Positions 27,681 to 40,032 of a stretch of DNA of 64,000 bases are shown here, piece after piece. Location: assembly GCF_047496725.1 (NCBI RefSeq), contig NC_132981.1, positions 3,175,001 to 3,239,000 on the forward strand, written 5' to 3'. A program made the position numbers and the translations under genes. Source of the stretch: Anoplolepis gracilipes (Eukaryota > Arthropoda > Insecta > Hymenoptera > Formicidae). The notes beneath the pieces were generated by a model, which did no database searches, had not been told where the DNA came from, and saw nothing but the letters and a program-made list of their open reading frames with translations. How positions within the stretch are numbered: the first letter of the stretch is position 1; every line of letters begins with the position of its first letter.

Positions 27681-29724
27681 AAAAAAAAAAAAAAAAGACG
27701 ATTTAAAAAGAGCTTATTAAACGCGTAAGATAAAATCTATCTTTCAAAAATAAAAAGAAATCTAAGGGCAAATGTAATATAACGCACGCACTTTCCTACA
27801 CAACTTATTTAGAAAAAAAATACGCCAAGTGTAATATATCTATTGTCTTAACATTTCCAAAATTTTCCGCTTAATGATAAGATATGTTTGTATATGTGTG
27901 ATAAAACAAGAAGTAATAAACTGTCGAACAACATTTGATATATTGAAACGTCTCATTCTGGCAGCAATTGAAAGCGACGATTTATTTGTTCGCGAGTAAT
28001 TTTCGTACTTTTGTATCTCGACGCACGGATCTACGTAATGCGCTGACGAATAGACAAAGATTGACGTCACGTAAAAGTATTGTACACTCGTTGCAACCCT
28101 TTTCAATACGCGGTCTCCCCCCTTCTCACCACGGTCCTTCCCATTTCCTTCCTTCTCTCATGCGTGTTCTGGGATCCCGCGATACCCTCTTGTGGGTCTG
28201 TCATGTGCTGACAATTTGTGTACACACATAGTCAAGAGCATAAAAAGTCTGACCGAAATAAAAATAAAAAAAAAGAAACGTTGAATCATAAGGTAAAATA
28301 CATAAATGAGATATTGATTACTGTAAATAATTAATTTTTATAATTATATTCTATTTCTCATTAGAAACGTTTTGTTATATAACGTATATGGTATAGTAGA
28401 TATAATCGAGTTTACGATAGACATTAATATTACACCGAGCAACGTACATAGGTATCGATCTAAGATAACGTGGGACTTTATCGTTTACCGTATTCAAAAC
28501 TATCGTATCGTAAAAAACTGTTATGCTATATACTTTCCGCTGCGAAAAATGCAAGAGGTTCAGAGTATCGCGAAGTACAGATTTCACACGCATTAAGCCG
28601 CTCATCTTTGCGAAAAATCACACAAAACCGATCGGCAATAATGCGTCGGGAAAATTCTGAGGAAAACTTTTACTGTCTCTCTCTTAGCGCCATGGCCGAT
28701 TTGTTATCCAGCCGCGCGGATGCGTATGCATGCCTTTACTTCCGGGTTAGGGTCCTATAGGATGTTGCTCAACGACCTGTATCGGCACACCTTTTTTTCT
28801 CGTCGGCATCGAGCGCCAACGAGAGACGTTCTTTTTCTTCGTCGACAATCAAGAACCTATCCGCAGCGGGGGATGTTATGCGTATGTCATTCGCCAAATA
28901 AAAAAAAATATACATAATATTTTTATCTCACAATTTTTCATATTTTTTTCTAGTCAATTATAATTAATTACCAAGAAAGAATAAACTTAACTCTCCTTAA
29001 AACACAATTTTTTGCAAAAAAAAAAAAATCCTTAGTTTCTCTACGTTTTCTTTTTATTTTATAAAACATGTATGATATTATATAAATCTAATAATATTTA
29101 ATTTCTGGATATCTAGTAATATAATCACAGAGTCATGTCAAGCTCTTAAAAAGACGGCATATTTTTTTCCCTCCCTTTTTTATCTATTCTACATCTTTTT
29201 CATATATTATAAAAAGACCGTGTTATTACGTTCGAATAATTAAATAGCTATTCTATCGAAGCACTGCCGTGACAGGTATAACGCTGCGTAGAAAGTGTAA
29301 TAAACTTTACTAATTTACGATTTCGTCAATAATCCAGCACATAACGGCGGCCATCAGTTGTTCGAAATTTCAACAACTTCCGCGCAAATTCGTTGAAATA
29401 ACACGCGGTAGGTTTACAGCGCGACCCATCTACGTACTCTAATCACATTTCGCTGTAGTTTCGGGGATCGCCTCACCGGCCAGCGCGAACGTAATTGTTA
29501 TTTTGCCATCGCGCAATGTAAATGTCGCCAAAGCGTAGTTTGTTTTACGATAACGCATCGGTATGATGTCGCACAAAGCAAGTGTAAACGAGGAGAGCAC
29601 TTTTCCAGTAATGATTCGAACAACGATCATTGCGGTAGCGTCGCTTCGTTTGGCTAATGCCGAATAGCATCACTCCTCGCAATTATGGTATATTTTGCGC
29701 GATAATAGATTAGCACTATATGCG

Positions 29725-29749
29725 TTTTTTTTTTTTTTTTTTTTTTTTT
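29725..29749. repeat. Poly(T) run
   Basis: 25 consecutive T. Confidence 0.95.
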
Positions 29750-32700
29750 ACAATTTCACCCAAAAACTAAACAGTCTAAATTGTACCATCTGTTTTGTTT
29801 TACGTAGTGGATTCTTTTATGAAATGAAAATAATTTTCAACTGTCGATTTAAATTTTATCCACGTTAAAAATTTGTTTTTATTTAACGATATATTTTAAT
29901 ATTAGGATAATGGTTTTTTTTTTAATGTATCAACCCTTTGTAACGTATTATGTCATTTATCCTTAAACGCATGCACAATGACGTTTTATCAAGCTTATTT
30001 TAAAAAATTTAGTGTTGCAATTTTTATCGTGTAAATTGCGAAACGATAAATTGTGATTTTTAATCTACGAAACAAAGAGAGAAAAAGAATCGTTGAATGG
30101 ATCATAAAAACACTGTGGTATTGTTTATTTTTTTTTCCACACATCATAGCACGGTCCTGTCACGAGTGCGTGCCTTTTTTCGGACGAGCCTCGACAGCTG
30201 TAATCCAGAACAGATGAAAGAGTTGCATTATTTTCGGGCGAACACGCCGGGCTGCTAAAATCTCTCTCCATCTCTCGAATACCAGCGCGGCAATTTTTCT
30301 ACTCGTGATAAAGTGTAAATAAATGTTTTGTTAAATCCGCGGCGCGGGAGCACAATATATTTTTATTTGTCGAATGATGTTATTTCTCGTAAAAGTGCAA
30401 CAACAAAAATAAAACAAGATACGTACAAGATTGATTAAAAGGGAATAGTTTCATGGTATAAAATTGAAAATTATCACTTCACCCTTGTTACTAACTTCTA
30501 TTTGATGTTTTCTATTATATAAACTAGACACTTTATTCGTTTTTCGTAGAAAGATATAAATTTAAATAACGTTTCCTTTTTCTGGAGTTGTGCGTTTACA
30601 AATATTATTTACTTTATAGAAATATTAACACTTTTACACTATCACTCTCAAGAGCCTTTTTAATTAAAATAAGCCTACATTATACTCTTTTATAGAGATT
30701 AGAGAAATTTAATTTAAAAAACAAATTATTTTTATAAATTATTAATCTTCAAAAATAAATTAAAACTAATTGCTCAATCAATAATTGTACCTACAAATAT
30801 AACATCTGGGATACAATAATAAATATATATATATATTACTAACTAAACAAAGACCATTAATTCCACTTTAACTTTTGTAACTAAATTTCTTTGTTGATAT
30901 AGAGCATGCATAATAGATAGATATGTATGCAAATAAAGATATGATACGATAACAGAAATTTCACATATGTTTTCCAGACGAAATTCTTTTCTTTTTATTC
31001 CCACTCGTTTTCGAGTGCACGATTGGAGTGAACTTGTGTGTCTCATGAAGGGAGACGACCCACCCTAAATTTGCGTGTTCGAGCGGTTCGCAGACTGCTC
31101 CCTTCCTAAAAGTTTCAACCCTCGGAGAATAGCCCGTACTGACCTACCCCTACTACGTGATTTATGTACGAGCATCGTGCGTAGACTCAAGGGCGACGAG
31201 ACCCCTCTTTCCTTCTTCCTAGCCCTTTCGAGACACACCGGGCGCACGAGTACTTGTCTCGAAGGAAGGGCTAAAAAATTTCTCCCGCGATTGTGTCTTC
31301 TTCTCATATTTTAACAATATGACAAAATGTTTAAGTATAAGAGAGAAGCAGATACATAATAAAATAAAATTAATTTTCTAATTATGATAATTTCCCGCAC
31401 ATTAATATTACATTTTATTTCCTATAATTAATATATTTACTTTAATTATTTATAAATATTAGCTAATATTTTATGAAACAGTGAAAAAAAAAAAAAAACA
31501 AAAAACTAACGAAAAAAGAGAGAAAATTAAACTATATAAAAATATATCTTGTATTTTAGCTGCTTCTACTTGTAAAATTTTATTCGAAACGGAGCTGGAA
31601 ATTCAGAGATGTTTCCAAATTAATTCAGCCACGAGTTAATCGCATGGCCTACGACAAAGCTTGAATTGAAATCCGCGAATACCGCAATCTCTCTCCCCCC
31701 CCTCTCTCTTTCTCTTTCGGTGGTACACCGCATTGTTTTTCATCTCAGTTTGCCGTAATGACCACTTTGTGTTTCGATCGGCATCCGAAAAGGCACGTTT
31801 ACGCACGTATCCTGGTATGGACTTTTACCTTAATATGATATTAGAATGGCTCTACGCGTATCATCCTTGATTCGCTGAAAATACCTGCTCTTATTTCGCG
31901 ATGCGTAACCTTCTATCTATCCCCTTCTCCCTTCACGTTTGCCCCTTCGTCGACCCAACCCCTCACGCGCTTTTATTTGCGCCACTGAATTACGAGCGGC
32001 CTGCAAAATTGCTTTTCGTACGTAAAAGAAAACCGTTGCTCGCCGCTCCTCGCGGTCGATACGACTCGCGAAAGAGTGTTGTATGAGAGATGTGTGCGTC
32101 GACTTGTGCGTGCAGGGAATCGGCTTTGTAAACGATAACAGCTCGCGAAAAGAGAAAAGAAAAAAGGCTTAGCATAGCTTCTGCGAATGTGGTCCGCTCG
32201 CTAGTAAAAAAACCATGGCGCCTTTAATTTCTTTTTCGTGGAAAGTGCCGTTCGATAGATGAGAGGTTTTCGTGGGCGGCAAGTCTAGAACCGTCGCTTG
32301 GGAGAAACGCGAATAACATCGATAGCACTCTCTTGAAACTATCTCGCAAATAATTATCCTAAAATGCTATTAGATTTCTCGAAAAGATGCTATAATATAT
32401 ATTTTATATTTAATTTTTTATTCAATATACATATATTTTTAATTTTTTATTTGTTATAGCATTATATGCAAATCATATCGTATTATTATTACAGAATACG
32501 TCATATGTGCGTGCGTGTGTGTATATATATATATATATATCTTTGACATAGAATAACTCTCTTTTTATTTGTGATAAATACTAAATATTTGTATTTAGAA
32601 ACTAAAGCAGCTTTAAACATATCAAAATATAGTTTAATGCCGTATTTTCTAAATTTTGAAATTTTCACATTAAATATTTCAATAATCAAATCAAAAATTA

Positions 32701-33470
32701 TTTATAAAAGTAAAGTCCACCTGAAATTAACTGAAGAGTAAAAAAAATATCATTATCTAGTTATAATTTGAAATTTAATTTAGAAAAACTGCTCGCAAAT
32801 CCTTCATATTTTTCAAAAGAAATATATATTATATATATTTTTCAAAGAAATATTTCTCTATTTTATTTACTTTTTAACGAAATAATATATGTATATAGGT
32901 TTACTTAAAAGATTCACTTTTTAGCAATCGCAGGGAGAGTTATACGTGTATCAGCCCTATATCAGTGTAATTGCAATGGTGAACGCATTTATTTGTAACA
33001 CACGCAAGAAATGATTAGGCCCGTCGGAGCCAAACTCTTTGACAACAGTAGTTTATTATTGAACATGTAATCGCAGTGCTAGAGAATCGTCGCAACTTTG
33101 TTTTTAACTTCCCTCGCGGGGAGCTCTTTAGGTTTCCTACGGAGGGATCGTACCTAAGTACTTGTTGCTTTCGAACCGTACGGAATCGTGATTCTCTCGG
33201 CTGCATGCGCGGTTTGCGCTCTAGATAGATGCATGACGGATAAATGTAAAATATAATTCATTGTGAGAAAAATTATACGTCGTGTATTGTTTTTAAGAAA
33301 TTTTTCAAAATGGTCATCAAGAAAAAAAATCTAAATGAAAATATTAATTTGGAAATTATATTCCAATCTCTCTTTTCTAAAGCATTCAGAAATTTATTTT
33401 TTTTCTTTTAATATTTCGCGAGTAATTCAAATAATGCGTAGAGTTGACACAACAAGGCTATGTTTTCCAC

Positions 33471-33490
33471 AGAGAGAGTGTCTGCAGACA

Positions 33491-33498
<8 letters not shown>
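33471..33498. repeat. Perfect 28-bp palindrome
   Basis: AGAGAGAGTGTCTG is followed directly by its exact reverse complement, centred on a CTGCAG site. The right arm merges into a CT microsatellite. Confidence 0.9.
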
Positions 33499-33556
<58 letters not shown>

Positions 33557-33602
33557 GTATATATATATATGTATATATATATATGTATATATATATATAT
33601 AC
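33490..33602. repeat. Compound (CT)n-(TA)n-(TATG)n microsatellite
   Basis: A CT run is followed by TA runs periodically interrupted by TG. Tyr-Ile repeat ORFs through it are artefacts. Confidence 0.95.
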
Positions 33603-34347
33603 AGAATTGTATATGCTGTATATGCTCGTACACGTACGGACGTTAAAAAAATATCGCCATCATGCTTGGAGGCATCGTGGACTCGCATATCGTCCGATCA
33701 GAAATTTCGCAAACATTTCGATTTCCGCTCAATTGTCGCTAGCTCGCGCGTCTTACGCGCTACTCGCTTGTGTTTAATCAATCCGTATGAAACGCGGACG
33801 TATTTCCTTCGATAAATATTCGAATACAAACTTTCCCTATTTTTCCATCTCGTGTGCCCATGTCCTCAAACTCTCCATCCTCGCCCATGGATGCGCTTGA
33901 AACGTCACGTTCACAGACAATGCGATCCGTCCGGCATCACATCTCCATCAGAAAATTGATCAAATCCCTTCCGTCGTGCCTCGTCACGAATCTACCGGAG
34001 CCTTAACGAGCTACGTACACCGGAAGCGGACTGCACCGACCACTAACACCTTCTTACCCAATCTCTCGCGAGCGCCTCCCCCAACTTCCAGCTACTTTTC
34101 TCCCTCGCGACAAGAAAATTGGCAAAGGTGGCGGTAGCGGTCCTTGCGGAGAATTCATCCCTTAAGAAAATACAGGCAATAACCTCCAGATCCTCATCGC
34201 AGGCAGGAGGCTGGGAGGCTGTGATGGCATGAGAAGAGAGGGTGAGTGCGACGACGGAGGGATGGCATAGTGCTGGAAAGACGTTGCTGCGTAGCGAGAG
34301 GTAACAGGGAGGACGGAGGGGGAGCGTCGAACGAAGGAGAACGAGGC

Positions 34348-34390
34348 AGCCGCCGTTGCCGCCGCCGCTGCCGCCGCCGCCGCCGCCGCG
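34348..34390. repeat. (GCC)n trinucleotide tract
   Basis: Imperfect then perfect GCC units ending GCCGCCGCGG; poly-Ala on the minus strand. Confidence 0.9.
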
Positions 34391-34769
34391 GAGGTGGAGG
34401 AAAAGGTGAAGGTGGAGAACTCGGTGGGGGGTGGTGGGTTAAAGGTAGCGGGCCAGAGCCTCACTTTATTTTTATGCAGTTATTGATCTCCGTAGAACCC
34501 GACACCCGCCGCGTACCCAGCCTTCCTCACCCCGTGCCGCCCTCTTCGCTCCTACTTGTCCAACCCCCCGTCGCCCCTCGAGCGCCCTTCGGCCAACTCG
34601 ACCTCCTGCCACCGCGCCTCTTGCCGCCTTGTGCCGGAGAGCTACCCTCTGCCCCTTTCGCGGCAAGGTGGCGGCGGGTAACTAGCTTATCAAAAAATGG
34701 GCGTTGCCGCCGCTCACTGTCCTGTTCTGCCTCTTTCTCTGGCGCTCTCGTGCACATCATCTCGTTCCC

Positions 34770-34855
34770 TTCGTCTTGCTCCCTTTCTCCATTCCTCTCT
34801 CCTCTCCTCTCCTTTCCTTTTCGTCTTGCTCTCTTTCTCCATTCCTCTCTCCTTT
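34770..34855. repeat. Tandem duplication, 50-bp period, in pyrimidine tract
   Basis: TTCGTCTTGCTC followed by CTTTCTCCATTCCTCTCTCC occurs twice, exactly 50 bp apart, with one difference in the core. Confidence 0.8.
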
Positions 34856-36220
34856 CCTTTCCATCTTCTTCGTCACTCTTTTTCTTTCGTTTTCTTCCTC
34901 TATCATTCTCGCTCCACGCTTTTTCTCGCGATGTTGCTCCTTCTCGAGCTTTCTTTCCGTTTCTGTTTCTTTCTATTTTTGTCCATCTTCGCTCTCTCTT
35001 CCGCTCTCTCGCTTCCGTTCGCCAACTCTTCTCCGCGATCTTCTCTTTCTTCGTTCCGCTGGAAAAGCATCAGTCGCTCTCTCGCTTGTGGCTACTCGCG
35101 GGTCCATCGATCCTCTCTCTTTACACGGCTATCTCTATAGCGTCTTCCATTGTGGCTCGCACACCTGCCCTGTCGCGGGGTAGCCCTCATTGGCGTGTCG
35201 ACGGCGGAGGGCGCGGGATTGAGAACGGAGGACAGGGGAACGAGGGCGCCTTCAGTCAGTTCGGTGGGGTGAGGCAACTCGCTCGTGGTGAGAGAAGGGT
35301 GAGAGAACGAAATAAGATATCGGTGGAAGGAGAGGGATCGTGGAGGAGGATGAGCAGCAGGGCCGGCAGGTGGAAGAGGAAGGATGAGGCAGCAGGAGAG
35401 CATCGAGTACGAGGAGGGGCGGGGGGGGGGGGGGAGAGATGAGACGAAGGCGAGAAAGAGAACGAAAGCGAGAACGAGACCGAAACCGAGACCAAGAGAA
35501 AGAGAGAGAAAGCGTACGGAGGTATCCCATCCTTGCCCGGCCACCCACGCCAACTACCCCACTTCCCATTTTCTTCCAGGGTGTGTCCCATGCTTCTTCG
35601 ATTTAGGGTAGGTTCGGGGCCAACCGAACCACCCTCGGTCTCTCCACCTCGCAGCTCTGGCCGCTACACTTCCTCCGCATCCCCTCACGCTTCGCCCCCA
35701 TACCGCCCTTGTTCCGGCGACTCGCACTATCTTGCCTACGCGGAACTGGCCAGGTGGCGGCGTATGGTGGTTGTGTGTACACGTACGACGCGCGTGCACG
35801 TGCACGCTTACACACGCCTGGCCCGATCGATGTCTACACCCCATACACCCTCTCCTCAAATACCGCCCCTTCGTCTTCTCTCTTCCTCCGGCTTTTCCGC
35901 CCCGTACCCCCATCCCTTTGGTCCTTAATTACGCGCGCGGGACGCTACACTCTTTTCTTTCTCTTAGCGCGGCGCGGCAGCTTCAGCAGAACCGAACGGA
36001 CCTCTCTTCCTCTTTTTCTTTATCTCTTTCTTTTACAGACGCGCTCGATCTCGAAATGCGAGCCCGATCCTTAGATTGCATCGCCCGGCTAAGGATGATC
36101 CGGCTTGATCCCTCGGCACAGGCCGTATTCCGCCAAGACGCTGCTGAACGACACGTTCGATTTCATCTAATGCAACCGATCTTTTTCTCCCATCTCGTGT
36201 TCAAGTGTAGTTGCGTATAT

Positions 36221-37499
36221 TAATCCTTTTACGTTTGGACTATTTATCAGAAATAGTGTACACGGAATATACGGAACGTCTCAGGTATAATTAACTTCAA
36301 TTATTACAACGTTTTCAAAAAAAGTGGAAAGTAGAAAAATGTTTATTAATAATTTGTGATAAATAAAGATATGTATATAAATAATTATAAAGAATATTAT
36401 GTAATAAGTAATGTATACAAATACAATATACAAAATACGAACCGTTCTGTTTCGTATTTTTGTTATAATTCAATCAAGAATATTTATGTCTTTTATTAAA
36501 TTGTAATAACTTCGAACACTCCGCCCCCTTCCTATATATGACATAGTCCACAAAAAAATTATACCTTTACATTTGAAGTACAATTAATTATATACGAACA
36601 CAGACAAACTTGTCAATATATCGTAAACGTGACAAAATACATCATAAAGAATGTAGGCGATATATGTAACGAGTGTAATGTAATAACAGTCCCTTTACAA
36701 AAGTGAAATTTACACCGAAATGGCAGATCATTGTATTCCACGTGCATATATTATTGATATTTCTATCAGATATCTATATGTAGAGAAGTTTTTTTTATTA
36801 TAATGTATATTCTATGGGAATTCGTTTAACGATCACATTTATAATCGCGATTATCGGTTTAAAATAATTTAAACTGTTATTATCGTACAAGAATATTATT
36901 ATTGGAAGAAAAACTTTTAAAGAATGTGGTTTAAATTGTGCATTTTCAAAATTATATGTAATCGATAGTAATGCAACGCAATACTATTACGTAAAAGTGT
37001 GTTATGTATCTTCCAACCGAATGGTGTATTCTGTTTTACTTCCAAATGCGGATCTATTTTTGCAGCATTATATAAGGGGAGGAGATGTAGTACCTTCCGG
37101 AAATTCTAAATATATCAGTACGGTGCACACGATTATGAAGAAGTAATTTTCGATGGATAAAATTTTGCAGACTTAGAGAGCTAGGGTAATTACTTACTAG
37201 GGTAATTGACTATAAAATAATGTACGTTTTGCCTTCTCTTTACCGATACATATATTCCTTAGTTCTTATCCAACATAATTAGTATTTGCTAATTAACAAA
37301 ATTCTATGTGATGCGGCATGATATATAATTCAATTTTTCCAACAAAAACATTGATTGTTTTGATATATAAAAGAAAGATTTATATTTCATCGACTTCTCT
37401 TCGTCATTTCTAAAGTCCACTTCGCATAATTAACGACCCTCGAATCGCTCACATAAAGCGGCAAAGGCCGTTCGAGCGTAAACTACACAATCAATTAAT
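36221..37499. other. AT-rich non-coding DNA
   Basis: No gene or element recognised. A small doublet of CTAGGGTAATT lies near 37181 and 37198. Confidence 0.6.
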
Positions 37500-38170
37500 C
37501 ACCGATTAGTACCATTTATCCCGAGATCACGATTGTTATCGCTTCGTTGGTTCGAAAGTATTGTCTTCCGAAGAGAGAAAAAAAAAAGGAAAATAGAGTG
37601 AGAGAGAAAAAGAAAGAGAGAGGAAAAAAAATGAGAGGGGAAGGAAGCGGTCGCCTCGTCGTCGCTGCTGCTGCGCCTCGTGCTTTCCACCCCCGAGCTA
37701 CGTCGGGGATAGGGTCAATGCCCGATCACGTGGCAAAAAGGGCGAAAAACGTTTCTTCGTGAGTAACGGCGGGACGAGGGGACGCGAGGGGACGGCGGAG
37801 GCAAAAGCAGGCAGAAGTTCGAGAAGCGGAGGAGCCGAAAACGTGATAGCGTCGCCCGGGCCGCGTAGCAACAGGCATCTGTTGCAATAGAGAGAAGACT
37901 CGATAGATACCCGTCTACTTGCGTCTACCATTTCTGTATGCGTGTGCAGCACACAACGTCATCCACGTGCGCGCGTACATACGTACATCTCCGAGAAAAG
38001 AGAATCAACCGCGCCTGCTGGAATCGCTTCTACATTCGAAGGAAATACGATCGTCGTGCGTGTGTGCATGTACGGACGCAATATGCGTATCGAACGCACG
38101 TACTATTCCGGAAGACGCATATATGTGTATTCGCGAACGCGAATTTCGCGGAAAAATCCCCCTATGAAAA
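37500..38170. other. GC-rich island with donor-like site
   Basis: A purine-rich stretch leads into a CpG-rich patch. An ATG at 37631 opens 42 codons that end at a consensus donor (TTTCTTC|GTGAGT at 37758). The product would be basic and alanine-rich, with no recognised domain. Several short frames overlap further right. It could be a first exon or chance. Confidence 0.25.
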
Positions 38171-39115
38171 TAATGAAATAAGTTTCATTTAATTAACTCT
38201 TTTTCTGACAACTTTGATATTAAATCATTTATCTTTGGAGTTCTGTGTAAGATACAGCGAATTTTTTAAATTGTTAATAATGTTTAATTGTATATAAATG
38301 TATTTAAAAAATTTTTTTTAAATTAATTGCTTATTAACGAAAGGTACCTTCAATCCATATTAAAATTTTAATCATTGGGTAACAAAATTATTTTAGATAA
38401 ATGATAAAATAATTATTAAAGCAACAAATTCAATGATAATAATTTATATACTTATTTATTATTATTATACTATTACTGCGTATAATAAATTCAACTCTCT
38501 AAATTTTATTTGGACAATTTTTTCTGAATTATTTGGTATATTCTAAGATTTGTAGTATATGTAAGACACAGGTTTACACCCGTCATCAGAGCTGACATCG
38601 GGATATATATATATGTGTGAATCAATGCAATGTCTGTAGATATATCCGGTGAGGGAAATATGCCGCGTGCAGGAAAATCGCGTCGTCGACCGAATCGCTC
38701 GCCGGAAAATAGGCATGAACGGCACGAAAAACGTGGCAGGCCATGCGTGGAGAATTGTCGGAGTGCTGGGAATGATAGAAACGCAGAGAAGAAAAGAGAG
38801 CGAAGAGGAAGCGAGAGAAACGAAAGTAGTACGATGCATAATCCGAGACGTGTGTCCTCGCTCAAGAAGCAAATCGACAAGCGAACGCGATTAATTAAAG
38901 GCGATAACAGACGTTCTCTTGATTACATACACGGTACGTATAGTGTATTTCATCTTGGATGTACGTAACAACACAGCTTGCAAAAAATATGTTAAAATAT
39001 TCTTATAAAATCTCACGTAGAGAGAAAGAGTTAAAAAAAGAAGTTTGACATCATCGATACAGAATGATGATCGATGAAAACGTTTGAATTATTCGACGAA
39101 TTGGAAATTTAAATA
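38171..39115. other. Non-coding DNA, mixed composition
   Basis: AT-rich except for a GC-richer patch at 38,630-38,930, where frames are open on both strands without any domain. Confidence 0.5.
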
Positions 39116-40032
39116 ATTAACAATATAACATTAAAATATGTTGAATTTTTAGATAGTCAATAAATAACCGAGAAAAACATGCCGAATTTAGCATCTATCA
39201 AAACATCGTCTATATAGTTGAGATCAAAATCAACGCAGCAACGTTGAACTCAAAACGGACGCGTAATTAATATTGTTAAAGCGTTCCTACACAAATTCAT
39301 GCAGCAATTAAGTTTCACGAAGAGTCGGGATATAGACGTGAAACTCGGTTTGCAATGATAATCTTTCGGTTCGCAGTAGAAAAAGCCTGCGGCACAATGC
39401 GCTAGCAGTACAGTCGAACAGGTGGCAGTTCTATATTTTACCTTTACTTCGCTGCGGCTGTGACTCCTCCCGGCTCCTCTACTTTCGCCTCCGCTTCGAT
39501 CCTACTCTGCTCTCTGCCGAAAATAGCGACCGTGAACTTGCCTGGCTCGCTTGAATGAAGAGACATCCGCTCCATCCTTGTGCGTTCCAACGTGGAAATT
39601 GCGATTTTAATAGACCCAACTGTAATAAAAATGTTCATTAAGATTATAACACAGAAATGTATTATTACATAATAATAATTTATTATTATATAAACAATAT
39701 ATATTAACAAATAAATCGTGAAATTATATGTATTTTTGAATGTAATTTTTTTCGCGTAGACATATCTTTTTTGTAGAATTTTACGTCTTATTTTTCGTCT
39801 CTGTTGTTTTTAATACTATCGAAAGCGTCAAAACATTTAATAAAATTTTAAGAATTTTTATGTATATATAATTAACAGTATAACATATGAAAATATGTTG
39901 AATTTTTAGAGAGTCAACAAATAACCAAGAAAAATATCAAAACAAATTTACCATCTATCGAAACATTGTCTATACAGTTGGAATCAAAATCAACGCAGCA
40001 ACGTTAAAATTCAAAACAGACGCATAATAAAT

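Larger units (their letters stand above)
27681..33640. other. Non-coding, mainly AT-rich
   Basis: No supported gene. Small GC-rich patches lie at 28,600-28,880, 29,380-29,680, 31,060-31,310, 31,880-32,300 and 33,010-33,240. A T25 run is at 29725-29749, and a compound microsatellite lies at 33490-33602. Confidence 0.5.
33640..36220. other. Largest GC-rich island (about 2.5 kb), no convincing gene
   Basis: A CpG-rich block containing a (GCC)n tract (about 34348-34390), a long pyrimidine-rich segment (about 34,700-35,090) and then a long purine-rich segment (about 35,190-35,520). A 398-codon plus frame (34246-35439) crosses all of these. Its translation is arginine/glycine, then serine/leucine/phenylalanine, then arginine/glutamate, as expected of base composition, so I do not call it a gene. 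A promoter or long untranslated exon is the more likely reading. Confidence 0.45.

Noticed and set aside
33335..33815. Overlapping Tyr-Ile-rich ORFs
   Set aside because: Translations of a CT/TA microsatellite in several frames.
34246..35442. 398-codon ORF, the longest in the window
   Set aside because: It crosses a GCC repeat, a pyrimidine tract and a purine tract. The translation follows base composition with no domain, and overlapping frames on both strands are also open.
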